Shown: in pieces, positions 35,959 through 43,704 of the stretch
Layout: each line of letters opens with the position of its first letter
Position numbering within the stretch: position 1 is the stretch's first letter
NCBI RefSeq assembly: GCF_000380165.1
Contig: NZ_KB904713.1
Span: forward strand, 156,031-220,030
DNA from: Wenjunlia vitaminophila DSM 41686
GTDB lineage: Bacteria > Actinomycetota > Actinomycetes > Streptomycetales > Streptomycetaceae
DNA length: 64,000 bases
Direction: 5' to 3'
The notes under the pieces: model-generated
What the model was told of the DNA's origin: nothing
Database searches by the model: none
What the model saw: the letters and a program-made list of their open reading frames with translations, nothing else
Program-made: the position numbers and the translations under genes

Positions 35959-36597
35959 TCACTCCTGAACGTCCCGACCGGTCCCGCCAGGTCGTTGACG
36001 CTGCTCCAGCGTCCGTGCCAGTTGTCGGAGCCCGCGGGACACCGCCATCCGCACCGCGCCCTGCCGCCGCCCCAGCACCGCGCTGGTGTCGGCGGTGTCC
36101 ATCCCCAGCACGATCCGCAGCATCACGGCCTCGGCCTGGGCCGGGGGCAGCGTCGCGATGAAGGCGATGGCCCGCTCGGTGGACAACGCCTCCAGCACCT
36201 CTTCCGCCGCGTCCACGCCGCCACCCGACCGGGGCTCGGGGAACTGCTCGGCCGGGACCGCCACCTCCTTCACCCTGGCCCCCTTGCGGCGCAGCAGGTC
36301 CCTGGCCCGGTTGCGCGCGACCACCAGGGCGAAGGTCCGGAAGCGCCCTGCGTCGCCGCGGAACCGTGGCAGGTCCCGGGCGAGTTGCAGCCAGGTCTCG
36401 GACACCACGTCCTCGGCGTCGTCCCCCACAACGACCCGGGCATATCGGGTGAGTTCTGGGGTGAGCGCACGGTACAGGACCCGGAACGATTCCTCGTCAC
36501 CCCGTACCGCGTCCCTCAAGGCGGTGCTCAGGTCCCGCGGCCCGGCTGCCTCCTGCCCCGGCTGGACGGCCGCCTCCTCCTGCTGCATGCCAGGCAT
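35959..36597 (-). CDS. ECF RNA polymerase sigma factor
   Basis: A 212-residue sigma factor. Region 2: RVLYRALTPELTRYARVVVGDDAEDVVSETWLQLARDLPRFRGDAGRFRTFALVVARNRARDLLRR; region 4: LPPAQAEAVMLRIVLGMDTADTSAVLGRRQGAVRMAVSRGLRQLA. The linker is rich in Gly and Glu. It leads a pair with the anti-sigma-like gene. Two ATG codons are possible (36597 and 36588), and both lie in a 21-base palindrome, so the true start is uncertain by three residues. The stimulus cannot be told from sequence. Confidence 0.9.
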   Translation of the reverse strand: MPGMQQEEAAVQPGQEAAGPRDLSTALRDAVRGDEESFRVLYRALTPELTRYARVVVGDDAEDVVSETWLQLARDLPRFRGDAGRFRTFALVVARNRARDLLRRKGARVKEVAVPAEQFPEPRSGGGVDAAEEVLEALSTERAIAFIATLPPAQAEAVMLRIVLGMDTADTSAVLGRRQGAVRMAVSRGLRQLARTLEQRQRPGGTGRDVQE

Positions 36598-36606
36598 CCT
36601 GGCATG
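36586..36606. promoter_or_regulatory. 21-base perfect palindrome over the sigma factor start
   Basis: CATGCCAGG (36586-36594) and CCTGGCATG (36598-36606) are perfect inverted arms around CAT, which is the complement of the ATG at 36597. It could be a protein-binding operator, or an mRNA hairpin that hides the start codon. Confidence 0.6.
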
Positions 36607-36621
36607 GTTGCGGTTTCAACA

Positions 36622-37056
36622 TCAGATGTCCCGTGGATCTGCCACGACCACGGCCACGTAGAGCAGTTGTACCGAATCGTCGATGCCGTTCTCGAAACAC
36701 CGGACCGCCCGTCCCAGCGGGTTCCACGCCCGCCCGTCCGGTGTCCGCACCCCGAACGGGTGGCCGAACCACTCCCGTTGGGTCTCGTCGAAGTCCACCC
36801 AACTGGCGTCCGCGTGGCGGACCAGCACCTCCCCGGCGTAGGCGCCGAAGCCGAGCAGGGTCTCGGTGACCGCCTCGACCGGCGGCGCCTCGCTGCGGAT
36901 GCCCTGGATGAGCCGGTCCACGACGGCGAGGCTCCGCACCGAGTAGTCCAGGCGTATCCGGGCCCCCTCGCGCACCACGGAGACGATGTCGGCGGCGAAC
37001 CTCGGACCGTTCGCCGCCACCAGCGGGTACTTCAGTGACGTCAACGAAGACTGCAC
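36622..37056 (-). CDS. Conserved hypothetical protein (144 aa)
   Basis: A 144-residue soluble protein with YPLVAANGPRFAADIVSVVREGARIRLDYSVRSL near the start, TETLLGFGAYAGEVLVRH in the middle and HPFGVRTPDGRAWNPLGRAVRCFENG near the end. The wording is familiar from actinobacterial hypothetical proteins, but no function is known to me. GTG at 37056 follows AGGGAGCAGATCCG. It ends 16 bases before the palindrome at the sigma start, so some read-through into the sigma gene is possible. Confidence 0.75.
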   Translation of the reverse strand: MQSSLTSLKYPLVAANGPRFAADIVSVVREGARIRLDYSVRSLAVVDRLIQGIRSEAPPVEAVTETLLGFGAYAGEVLVRHADASWVDFDETQREWFGHPFGVRTPDGRAWNPLGRAVRCFENGIDDSVQLLYVAVVVADPRDI

Positions 37057-37260
37057 CGGATCTGCTCCCTTCCGGGGCTGCCCTTGGCCCCGTGCCCCAC
37101 AGAGCGCACGGGGGCCGAGAAGCGTCACACCCGTCGGGTACGGCCCCCACGCCCGCCACCCTCCGTCCGGAGCCGCGCGGGGACCGGGGCGGCGGGCGAG
37201 GACGGTCTCCGTAGGGTGGTCGCACCAGAGGCAAGACGGAACGCAGCCGGAGGGGAGCCC

Positions 37261-38235
37261 GTGGTGGCTGATCACGACGTCCTGGACGAGTACGACGTCC
37301 TGGTGGTGGGCGGTGCCGGAGTGGACACCATCGTGCGGGTCGACGCGCTGCGGGTCCCGGAGGGGGACTCGGTGGGCGTTCCCCCGGTCCACGACTACCT
37401 GGGACACACCGGGAGCGGGGTGGCGCTGAGCTGCCACGCCCTGGGGCTGCGCGTGAAGTTCCTGGACTTCCTCGGGGACGACGCGCAGGGGCGCCTGGTC
37501 CTGGACGAGTTCGCCCGGGCCGGCCTGGACTTCTCCCACCTGGTCTCGCCCGCGGGCACGCCGCGCGGAGTGAACCTGGTGGACCCGCAGGGCCGCCGGT
37601 TCTCGTTCTACGACGGGCGGCACCCGGCCGAGCTGCGGCTGCCGCGGTCGTTCTACCTGCCGTACCTGGAGCGCGCCCGGCACGTCCACCTGTCGATCGT
37701 CAACCACAACCGGGACCTCTACCCGGACATCGAGAGCCTGGGGCGGCCCAGCTCCACCGACCTGCACGACTGGGACGGCCACAACCCGTACCACCGCTTC
37801 TACGCCCTCGCCTCCGACCTGGTGTTCCTCAGCGACGCGGCCGTCAGGGAGCGTCGGGAGGAGGTGATGCGGGGCATCCTCAGCGAGGGGCGCGCCGAGG
37901 TGGTGGTGGTGATGGCAGGTGCCGACGGGTGCTACCTGCTCACCCGGGACGAGCACCGGGCGGCCGGGCGGGGCGGCGGGGTGCGGCACTTCCCCGCGGT
38001 GCGCCCGCCGCGTCCGGTGGTGGACAGCAACGGGGCCGGCGACGCCTTCGTCTCGGGGTTCCTGCACGCCCGTCTCGCCGGCCGGCGGGTCGAGGAGTGC
38101 GTACGGGCGGGGCTGGCCGCAGGCGCGCACGCCTGCACGGGGGTGGGCACCCACACCGCGTTCATCACCGCGGGAGAGCTGGCGGAGCGCTGTGGGTGGG
38201 AGAGTCGGGAGAATGGTCACTTTGTCGGCCAATAG
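37261..38235 (+). CDS. PfkB-family carbohydrate kinase
   Basis: A 324-residue sugar kinase of the ribokinase/PfkB family. N-terminal VLVVGGAGVDTIVRVDAL, the substrate-side GHTGSGVALSCHALGLRVKFLDFLGDD (matching GGxxxN...A..LG), and the ATP-site signature DSNGAGDAFVSGFLHARL, with the catalytic Asp in GAGD, are all present. It phosphorylates a sugar or nucleoside with ATP in the cytosol; the substrate is unknown. GGAGGGGAG precedes the GTG at 37261, and a second GTG follows directly. It stands alone, divergent from the hypothetical gene at 37056. Confidence 0.88.
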   Translation: MVADHDVLDEYDVLVVGGAGVDTIVRVDALRVPEGDSVGVPPVHDYLGHTGSGVALSCHALGLRVKFLDFLGDDAQGRLVLDEFARAGLDFSHLVSPAGTPRGVNLVDPQGRRFSFYDGRHPAELRLPRSFYLPYLERARHVHLSIVNHNRDLYPDIESLGRPSSTDLHDWDGHNPYHRFYALASDLVFLSDAAVRERREEVMRGILSEGRAEVVVVMAGADGCYLLTRDEHRAAGRGGGVRHFPAVRPPRPVVDSNGAGDAFVSGFLHARLAGRRVEECVRAGLAAGAHACTGVGTHTAFITAGELAERCGWESRENGHFVGQ

Positions 38236-38379
38236 GAGCTAAATACTACTTCTTTGGCGGGAAGGTCTGGCATGGCGCGCGGATCTCGCGGCGTGGATCG
38301 GGGAGTGTGAGGCGCGCAGACGTGGGTTCGGGCCCCGTCGCGTTCACCCCCTTAGCCCACTTCAGGGAGTCGGTTGCAG

Positions 38380-38808
38380 ATGTCCGCAGTCAGAACCTTC
38401 AAGACCTCCGCCGCTGTCAGCCTCGGCGCGCTCGCCCTGGGTGCGCTTGCCGTCACCCCCTCGACGGCGGCTGCCCAGCCGGAGACCCAACCCGCGTCCG
38501 TTTCGTCCCAGGCCACGACCCCGGCCGGGGACCACCACCACCACCACTTCGCGCTGGGGAAGGTCGTCTCCCGCATCGGCGTGAACGTGCGCAGCGAACC
38601 CAACACCCACTCCGAGATCCTCGACGTGATCCCCTCCGGGGCCATCGTCAAGCTGAAGTGCAAGGTGATCGGCGAGAACGTGGACGGCAACAACCGTTGG
38701 TACAAGCTGGCCCACAAGCACCACCGTCACCACCACCACCACCACGGGTGGGTCTCCGCCCGCTGGGTGAAGAACCTCGACCACGTGCCGTGGTGCCACT
38801 TCCGCTGA
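38380..38808 (+). CDS. Exported SH3-domain protein with histidine clusters
   Basis: A 142-residue protein with a Sec signal (KTSAAVSLGALALGALAVTPSTAAA, cleavage after about residue 33). A bacterial SH3 domain follows (VVSRIGVNVRSEPNTHSEILDVIPSGAIVKLKCKVIGENVDGNNRWYKLA... GWVSARWVKNL), usually a cell-wall binder. Two runs of histidines stand out: five near residue 53, before the domain, and a stretch of eight His with one Arg inside the last loop of the domain near residue 118. Zinc, nickel or copper binding is likely, though not shown. ATG at 38380 is preferred, with AGGGAG upstream. Confidence 0.82.
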   Translation: MSAVRTFKTSAAVSLGALALGALAVTPSTAAAQPETQPASVSSQATTPAGDHHHHHFALGKVVSRIGVNVRSEPNTHSEILDVIPSGAIVKLKCKVIGENVDGNNRWYKLAHKHHRHHHHHHGWVSARWVKNLDHVPWCHFR

Positions 38809-38819
38809 ACAGGACACCT

Positions 38820-38861
38820 CGGACGGCCGGTGGTGCGCTCACCCGTACCACCGGCCGTCCG
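38820..38861. terminator. Bidirectional hairpin between SH3 gene and SDR gene
   Basis: A perfect 14-base stem (38821-38834 with 38847-38860), extendable by one pair, lies between two convergent genes 12 bases past the SH3 stop. Confidence 0.75.
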
Positions 38862-38924
38862 GCCTGACCGGCGTGCCCGCCCCGGAGCGCGGTGCCCGAA
38901 GGGGGCACCGCGGCGACGACGGGG

Positions 38925-39704
38925 TCAGCCCACCTGACCGGAGACGTTGACCGCCTGCGCGGTGATCCCCGAGGCGAGGTCGGAGGCGAGGTAGGCGACC
39001 ATCCCCGCCACCTCCTCGGGGGTGCTGTAACGGCCTTCCGTGCCTCGGCTGGAACGGTGTTCCGGCAGGTCGTCGGGGTGGAACGACCAGGCCCGAGGGT
39101 GGCCGGAGGCGGCGGGCCGCGGCGGTGGCGGGGGGAGGTAACCGGGACAGACGGCGTTCACCGTGATCCCGCTCGCGCCCAGCTCGCTCGCGAGCGCCCT
39201 GGTGAGGCCGACCACGCCGTGCCGGGTGACCGAGTAGGGGGTGCCGGGCGGCACGCCCCGTTCGTCGGCGGTCGAGGTGACGTTGATGATCCGGCCGTTG
39301 GCCCGGTCGCGCATCCCTCCCGTGGTCAACACCTCCTGGGACATCAGGAACACACTGGTGAGGTTGGTCTCCACCACCTCCCGCCACTGCTCGAGGGACA
39401 GCTCCACGGTGGTGCCCCCACCGACCCGCGCCGCGGTGGTCACCAGGATGTCCACCGGTCCGTAGCGGCGCACCGCGGCCCGGACGAGGGCCCTGACCTC
39501 CCCCGGATCGCGGACGTCACAGGGCGTGCCGTCCACGTCCAGACCATCCGCGCGTAACCGGCGGACGGTCGCGTGGAGCGCCTCGGAGACCGGGGCGCAG
39601 ACGAACACCCGGTTCCCCAGTTCGGCGAGGCGCCTGGTCACGGCGAGGCCGACCCCGGTGGTGGCTCCGGTGACGAGGGCTATCCGTGGGCCCGGTGGGG
39701 ACAT
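38925..39704 (-). CDS. SDR ketoreductase-like protein with Tyr-x-x-x-Arg site
   Basis: A 259-residue SDR close in wording to polyketide ketoreductases (YSVTRHGVVGLTRALASELGASGITVNAVCPG against the usual YSASKHGVVGFTKAL). TGATTGVG binds NADP(H), and INVTSTADERG holds the catalytic Ser. Two unusual changes: NNAG is replaced by TTAA (ILVTTAARVG), and the catalytic Lys four residues after Tyr157 is Arg161, read clearly as CGG. A Pro-rich insertion PGYLPPPPPRPAASG follows. Activity may be reduced or altered. No polyketide genes are nearby. Confidence 0.85.
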   Translation of the reverse strand: MSPPGPRIALVTGATTGVGLAVTRRLAELGNRVFVCAPVSEALHATVRRLRADGLDVDGTPCDVRDPGEVRALVRAAVRRYGPVDILVTTAARVGGGTTVELSLEQWREVVETNLTSVFLMSQEVLTTGGMRDRANGRIINVTSTADERGVPPGTPYSVTRHGVVGLTRALASELGASGITVNAVCPGYLPPPPPRPAASGHPRAWSFHPDDLPEHRSSRGTEGRYSTPEEVAGMVAYLASDLASGITAQAVNVSGQVG

Positions 39705-39846
39705 CTGCGCTTCCTTTGGACACCTGCGTCCGTGACGGCTGGGTGCAGAAACCTTTCAGACGGTGCTGGAGCACGGCCGGACACGCAGGTGAGCAGGGGT
39801 CGCCAAGGCGCGGTGGCGGCGGTGACATGCCGCGGGCGGGGAGACC

Positions 39847-40452
39847 TCAGCCCCGGTAGGGCCGGGCGGCGCGGCCCTCCCGGAGCGTACGGCCCCACCA
39901 GACGAGCTGGTCCAGCATGACCTTGGCCGCGGCGTTGAGCTGCTCGGGGTTGACGGGGGCGCCGTCGGCGTCGAACTGGCGCCACGCCCCGGCGATGCTG
40001 ACGCTGTCCCGGACGGTGACCACGTGCAGCTCGGCGAAGACCTGGCGGAGCTGTTCCACCGAGCGCAGCCCCCCGGAGACGCCCCCGTAGGAGACGAAGC
40101 CCAGCGCCTTGGCCCTCCACTGCTGACCGACCGAGTCGATGGCGTGCTTCAGCGACGCCGGGTACCCGTGGTTGTACTCCGGAGTGATCACCACGAAGAC
40201 GTCCGCCGCGTCGATCCGCTCGGTGAGCTCACCGAGCGCGGGGGACACCCACTCGCCGTCCACCACGGGGTTGGCGAGCAACGAGGCCGGCAGGGCGAGC
40301 TCCGCCAGGTCGAGGACGTCGAGGTCGAAGCCGTCGTGCTGCTCGGCCCGCGCCGTGAACCAGTCGGCGACGGTCGGCGCGAAGCGGTTCTCCCGGGTGC
40401 TCCCCACGATCACGGCGAGGCGCAGGGGTGCGGGTGATGTCTCGATGGGCAT
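39847..40452 (-). CDS. NADPH-dependent FMN reductase (SoxR-regulon type)
   Basis: A 201-residue flavodoxin-like reductase. LRLAVIVGSTRENRFAPTVADWF is the phosphate-binding loop for FMN, and VVITPEYNHGYPASLKHAIDS is the conserved central segment. A cytosolic enzyme that reduces quinones, azo compounds or free flavin with NADPH. ATG at 40452 with GGGAGGTCACCC upstream. The promoter carries a perfect SoxR box with 19-base spacing. From established knowledge, an NADPH-dependent FMN reductase is one of the SoxR targets in Streptomyces coelicolor, which fits a role against redox-cycling antibiotics. Confidence 0.92.
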   Translation of the reverse strand: MPIETSPAPLRLAVIVGSTRENRFAPTVADWFTARAEQHDGFDLDVLDLAELALPASLLANPVVDGEWVSPALGELTERIDAADVFVVITPEYNHGYPASLKHAIDSVGQQWRAKALGFVSYGGVSGGLRSVEQLRQVFAELHVVTVRDSVSIAGAWRQFDADGAPVNPEQLNAAAKVMLDQLVWWGRTLREGRAARPYRG

Positions 40453-40500
40453 GGGTGACCTCCCAGTTGGCCCTTGCGGGCGGGCTCGGCAGTGCCACCA

Positions 40501-40531
40501 GCATGTGACCTCAAGTTTGCTTGAGGTCAAG
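40501..40531 (-). promoter_or_regulatory. SoxR-type promoter of the FMN reductase gene
   Basis: On the minus strand, TTGACC (40531-40526) and CATGCT (40506-40501) are 19 bases apart, the long spacing of MerR-family promoters. Between and overlapping them lies a perfect inverted repeat with 10-base arms (TGACCTCAAG / CTTGAGGTCA, 40507-40530, spacer of 4), which equals the SoxR box CCTCAAG...CTTGAGG. Confidence 0.88.
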
Positions 40532-40584
40532 CTCCGGGGGAGGAGGGAACCCGCCGGCATGCCCCCGGTGCGCACGGACCCCGA

Positions 40585-42126
40585 TCACGGCGACATCCAG
40601 CGCCCCTCCACGTAGTTGTACTCGTGGGTCGGCCGGCCGGCGATCCCACTGGTGCGGAACGGCTTCCCGCGGTCGTCGATCCGCACCGTCCCCGAGCGGC
40701 CCCCGCTGCTCCAGTCCAGCTCCAGGTACCAGGAACAGTCACAGTTGACCGTGCGCCCGGACACGAGGAGCACCTCCGGGTCCCGGTCCGACACCCGGTA
40801 GGGGAGCGACACCGCGGGCAGTTCCCTCTCGCCGTCGTAACCCGCCACGGAGTGGGCGACGGGACGGGGCATGTCCAGGTCCACGTCGAACACGCGCGGG
40901 GTCAGCGCGCCGCCACAGCCGGAGCTCATCAGGTACACGTCGGACCTCACCGGCTCCCGCCGCTCCACCACCCGCACCCGCAGGGCCTCCAACACCACCG
41001 CGGTCCCCGAGGTGCCCTGGACGGAGATCTCGACCCAGGTGTCACGTCCGTGCACCGCGCCCAGGGCGTCCGCCCACCCCTGGGCGTCCTGCTCGACCGG
41101 CGGCGGCGGGACCTGCTCGGCGGGCCGGTCCACCAGGTATGCGTGGTCGCAGGCGTTCTGCCACCGGTGCGACCGGACCGTCCAGGTGATCGGTGTCGCG
41201 GGGGCCTTGGGGGTCTCCACCCGCGGCGGGTTGCCCCGCGTGGTGGTCGGGGTGCGCACCGGCTCCTCGACCTTGCCGTTCGCCTCCCTGTGCCGCTCGC
41301 TGGTCCTTGACGCGGGGGAGCGGCTGGCGCTGGGCCGGGGGGGCTTCCTGGCGGACGGGGCGGCCGACGCGCTCTGCTCGGGGACGACGGTCCGGCTCGA
41401 ACGGGGGACGTCGGTGTCACGGGGAGCGGCGTCCAGGGCGACCAGGGTGGTCAGCGCGACAGCCGCGGTGGCCGCCGCCCCCAGCAGCATCCGGCCGCGG
41501 CGGGACCGCCAGGACGGCCGGCGACGGGCCGGGGGAGCGGAGGCGGCGCGTTCCCCCGGCACCGGGCCCAACAGAACCCGTTCCTCCGGGCGTTCGCCCG
41601 CCGGCTCCGGCTCCGGCTCCCGCTCCGGGTCTGTTTCCGGGGCCCGGGAACCCCGAGGCAGCCCACCCGGTCCCGCCGGCGCCTGCTCCCCGGCCCGTTG
41701 CCCCTCGGCCCGCGGTTCCTCCTGCTCCTCCGGTTCCTGCTCCTCTGGTTCCTGCTCCCTCGGCTCCTGTTCGTGCGGCTCCTGCTCCCTCGGCTCCGGA
41801 GCGCCAGCGCCGCGGCCGTTCGTCCCGGGGACCGTGGCGGTGGTCGTGGACGTCGGGGAGACCCGCTGGTTCCGGGCGGCGTCGGCCGCGTTCCACAGCC
41901 GGTGCAGGGCGACCAGTTCCTCCGGCTTCGCGCCGCAGAGCCGGGCGAACCGTTCCAGCGGTGCGAACTCCACCGGCACCGTCGCCCCCGAGCAGTAGCG
42001 GTGCAGGGTGGACTGGCCCATTCCGAGCCGGCGTGCCAGCGCCCCGTAGCTGCGCCCGGACTGCTCCTTCAGCCCCTGCAGCCTCGCGGCGAGCTCCAGC
42101 ACCTCGGTTTCTCTCGCGGCACCCAT
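40585..42126 (-). CDS. Membrane-anchored XRE-type HTH protein
   Basis: A 513-residue protein. Residues 5-70 are a helix-turn-helix (LQGLKEQSGRSYGALARRLGMGQSTLHRYCSG). There follows a charged linker with Glu-Gln-Glu-Pro repeats (about 105-140) and more Pro/Glu, one membrane helix (about 245-265, GAAATAAVALTTLVALDAA), a Ser/Pro/Arg stretch and an exported C-terminal domain of about 200 residues with Cys pairs (QNACDHAYLV, SSGCGGAL, NCDCSWYLELDW). The layout is a common actinobacterial one with an outer domain and a DNA-binding domain joined across the membrane; ligand and target are unknown. It is divergent from the secreted protein gene at 42441. Confidence 0.82.
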   Translation of the reverse strand: MGAARETEVLELAARLQGLKEQSGRSYGALARRLGMGQSTLHRYCSGATVPVEFAPLERFARLCGAKPEELVALHRLWNAADAARNQRVSPTSTTTATVPGTNGRGAGAPEPREQEPHEQEPREQEPEEQEPEEQEEPRAEGQRAGEQAPAGPGGLPRGSRAPETDPEREPEPEPAGERPEERVLLGPVPGERAASAPPARRRPSWRSRRGRMLLGAAATAAVALTTLVALDAAPRDTDVPRSSRTVVPEQSASAAPSARKPPRPSASRSPASRTSERHREANGKVEEPVRTPTTTRGNPPRVETPKAPATPITWTVRSHRWQNACDHAYLVDRPAEQVPPPPVEQDAQGWADALGAVHGRDTWVEISVQGTSGTAVVLEALRVRVVERREPVRSDVYLMSSGCGGALTPRVFDVDLDMPRPVAHSVAGYDGERELPAVSLPYRVSDRDPEVLLVSGRTVNCDCSWYLELDWSSGGRSGTVRIDDRGKPFRTSGIAGRPTHEYNYVEGRWMSP

Positions 42127-42440
42127 GTACGTTCCGTGCTCCCTGTGTCGTCCCGGTCGTCCGGTGTCCCGCCCCAGAGCCGTCCGGTCGTGTACCACCC
42201 TCGGACTCGTCCCGTTCCAGCATTCCAGACCTCTACGTTCGTGCACGTCAGAAGGGGTGGAACGGTTCCATGGGTGGACCGGGCCCGGTTGACGTTGTGA
42301 CAGGTGGGATGCGCCCTCCAAGCTGGTCCTGTCGCGCCGCCGCTCGGTGTTTGGGGGAACGGAGGCGGCGCGGCGCCAACCGCGGTCGCTCGGCGACCGC
42401 GCACCCATTTCCGATAGGCCACCCACAGGGGGGAACACCT

Positions 42441-43091
42441 ATGAGCCTGCCCACCAGCCGTGCCGCCCGCGCAGCGGGGCTGGCCGCGGCGGTCGCCGGC
42501 CTGACCATGGCGGTCGGCACGATCACCCCGGCCACCGCCGCTCCGGCCTCGACCACCGCGTCCGTCAGCACCACGACCACCACCGCGCCGCGGTTCCTGT
42601 CGCCGACCCAGATGCCGCCGCACCCGGCCTCCGCCTGGTACGCCAGCTCGGTGGCCAGGGGTCTGCCCGACCCGCCGCCGTTCTGCGTGGCCAAGACGCT
42701 CCCGTCATCGACGCTGTACCGCAACTACTGGACCGAGTTCGACACCACGGGCGGCCAGTACACGGTGACCGCGTCCAGCGAGGCCAAGGCGAAGGAGCTC
42801 GCCGCCAAGCTTCGCCTGGCGGTGCGGGTCTGCGCGGCCAACTACGCCAAGGAGACCGGTGGCACGGCCACCCTGAGGTACTACGGGACGCTGGACGTCG
42901 AGGAGGGTGCCAACGTCTACGGCATCCACACCTCGCACCCCTCCGGCCCGTCGGACATCAACATGTTCGGCGTGGGCCGTGACGGTCGGGACGTGACCGT
43001 GGTGAGGTGGGGGCAGATGGGCAACTTCCAGCACGCCCAGGTCGCTGACTTCAAGAAGACGACCACGATCGCGGTGAACAAGCTCCGCTGA
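42441..43091 (+). CDS. Secreted hypothetical protein (216 aa)
   Basis: A 216-residue protein with a clear Sec/Tat-like signal (RAARAAGLAAAVAGLTMAVGTITPATA, cleavage near residue 34), a Thr-rich linker and a folded region of about 150 residues: PPFCVAKTLPSS...YTVTASSEAKAKELAAKLRLAVRVCAANY, then TLRYYGTLDVEEGANVYGIHT and DINMFGVGRDGRDVTVVRWGQMG. Two Cys could form a disulfide. The fold resembles small sensor domains seen outside actinobacterial kinases, but no function is known. GGGGGGAA precedes the ATG. Confidence 0.8.
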   Translation: MSLPTSRAARAAGLAAAVAGLTMAVGTITPATAAPASTTASVSTTTTTAPRFLSPTQMPPHPASAWYASSVARGLPDPPPFCVAKTLPSSTLYRNYWTEFDTTGGQYTVTASSEAKAKELAAKLRLAVRVCAANYAKETGGTATLRYYGTLDVEEGANVYGIHTSHPSGPSDINMFGVGRDGRDVTVVRWGQMGNFQHAQVADFKKTTTIAVNKLR

Positions 43092-43117
43092 GCGGGCATC
43101 GAGTCGCCATTCCGACC

Positions 43118-43151
43118 GGACGGAGCCGCAACCCGCCCCGCGGCTCCGTCC
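43118..43151 (+). terminator. Hairpin terminator after the secreted protein gene
   Basis: A perfect 12-base stem (43118-43129 with 43140-43151) with a 10-base loop, followed by TTGGCGTT. The remainder up to about 43500 is AT-richer non-coding DNA, probably the promoter region for the riboswitch transcript. Confidence 0.75.
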
Positions 43152-43521
43152 TTGGCGTTCCGGCGGGCGCGGACCCCGGTTCGGCCCCCCGTCAGGCCGG
43201 GCCCGCCAAGGGGCCAGTGCCAGGGGCCGTGCTCCCCCGACGGAGCCGACGCCCCGTGGGGCCTCGCCGATGCTCACCCCGCCCTCGTCCCCGGCAGGGT
43301 GCTCACGGTGGGTTATGGACTGCCCCCGGTTCCGTACTCATTCGAGTAGCCATCCGGCGGCTTTCGCAACGGGTTTGGCTCTCATCCTCGAAGGATCATC
43401 CCTCAAAGCCCGATTGTTCCCAATGTTCCTTGGGTCAATCCGTCGATCCACTTGGAAACTGAGTGGCCGTTCTATTAACGTCTGATAACGCAGCGCGGTC
43501 GGTAATGCCGTTGCCAACGGC

Positions 43522-43690
43522 ACCGTGCGCCATCGCTTAATTCCGGAGCACCCCGCCGGGTGCCCGGGAGCCGGGGAACCACCACCCCGCGTTCTACGCG
43601 GGGACCTGGGGTGCATCGGGCCGTCAGGCCCGTAGGAGACCTTCCTGCTCCGAACCCGTCAGCTAACCCGGTCGGCGAGAGGGAAGGAAA
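43522..43690 (+). ncRNA. Cyclic di-AMP riboswitch (ydaO/yuaA class)
   Basis: The 5' leader of the M23 gene carries the class landmarks in order: GTGCGCCATCGCTTAATTCCGG near 43527, GGGAGCCGGGGAACCA near 43567, GGGGTGCATCGGG near 43610, ACCTTCCTGCTCCGAACCC near 43638, and CAGCTAACCCGGTCGGCGA ending with GAGGGAAGGA near 43690. The Shine-Dalgarno AAAGGAG directly follows, so ligand binding can block transcription or translation. In actinobacteria this class controls cell-wall hydrolases such as Rpf and M23/NlpC peptidases, as here. Bounds are approximate. Confidence 0.93.
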
Positions 43691-43704
43691 GGAGTGCGCC
43701 GGTC

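Noticed and set aside
38530..38752. Repeated CAC runs considered as a microsatellite or CRISPR-like array
   Set aside because: They are in-frame His codons inside an exported protein, without spacers or regular unit length.
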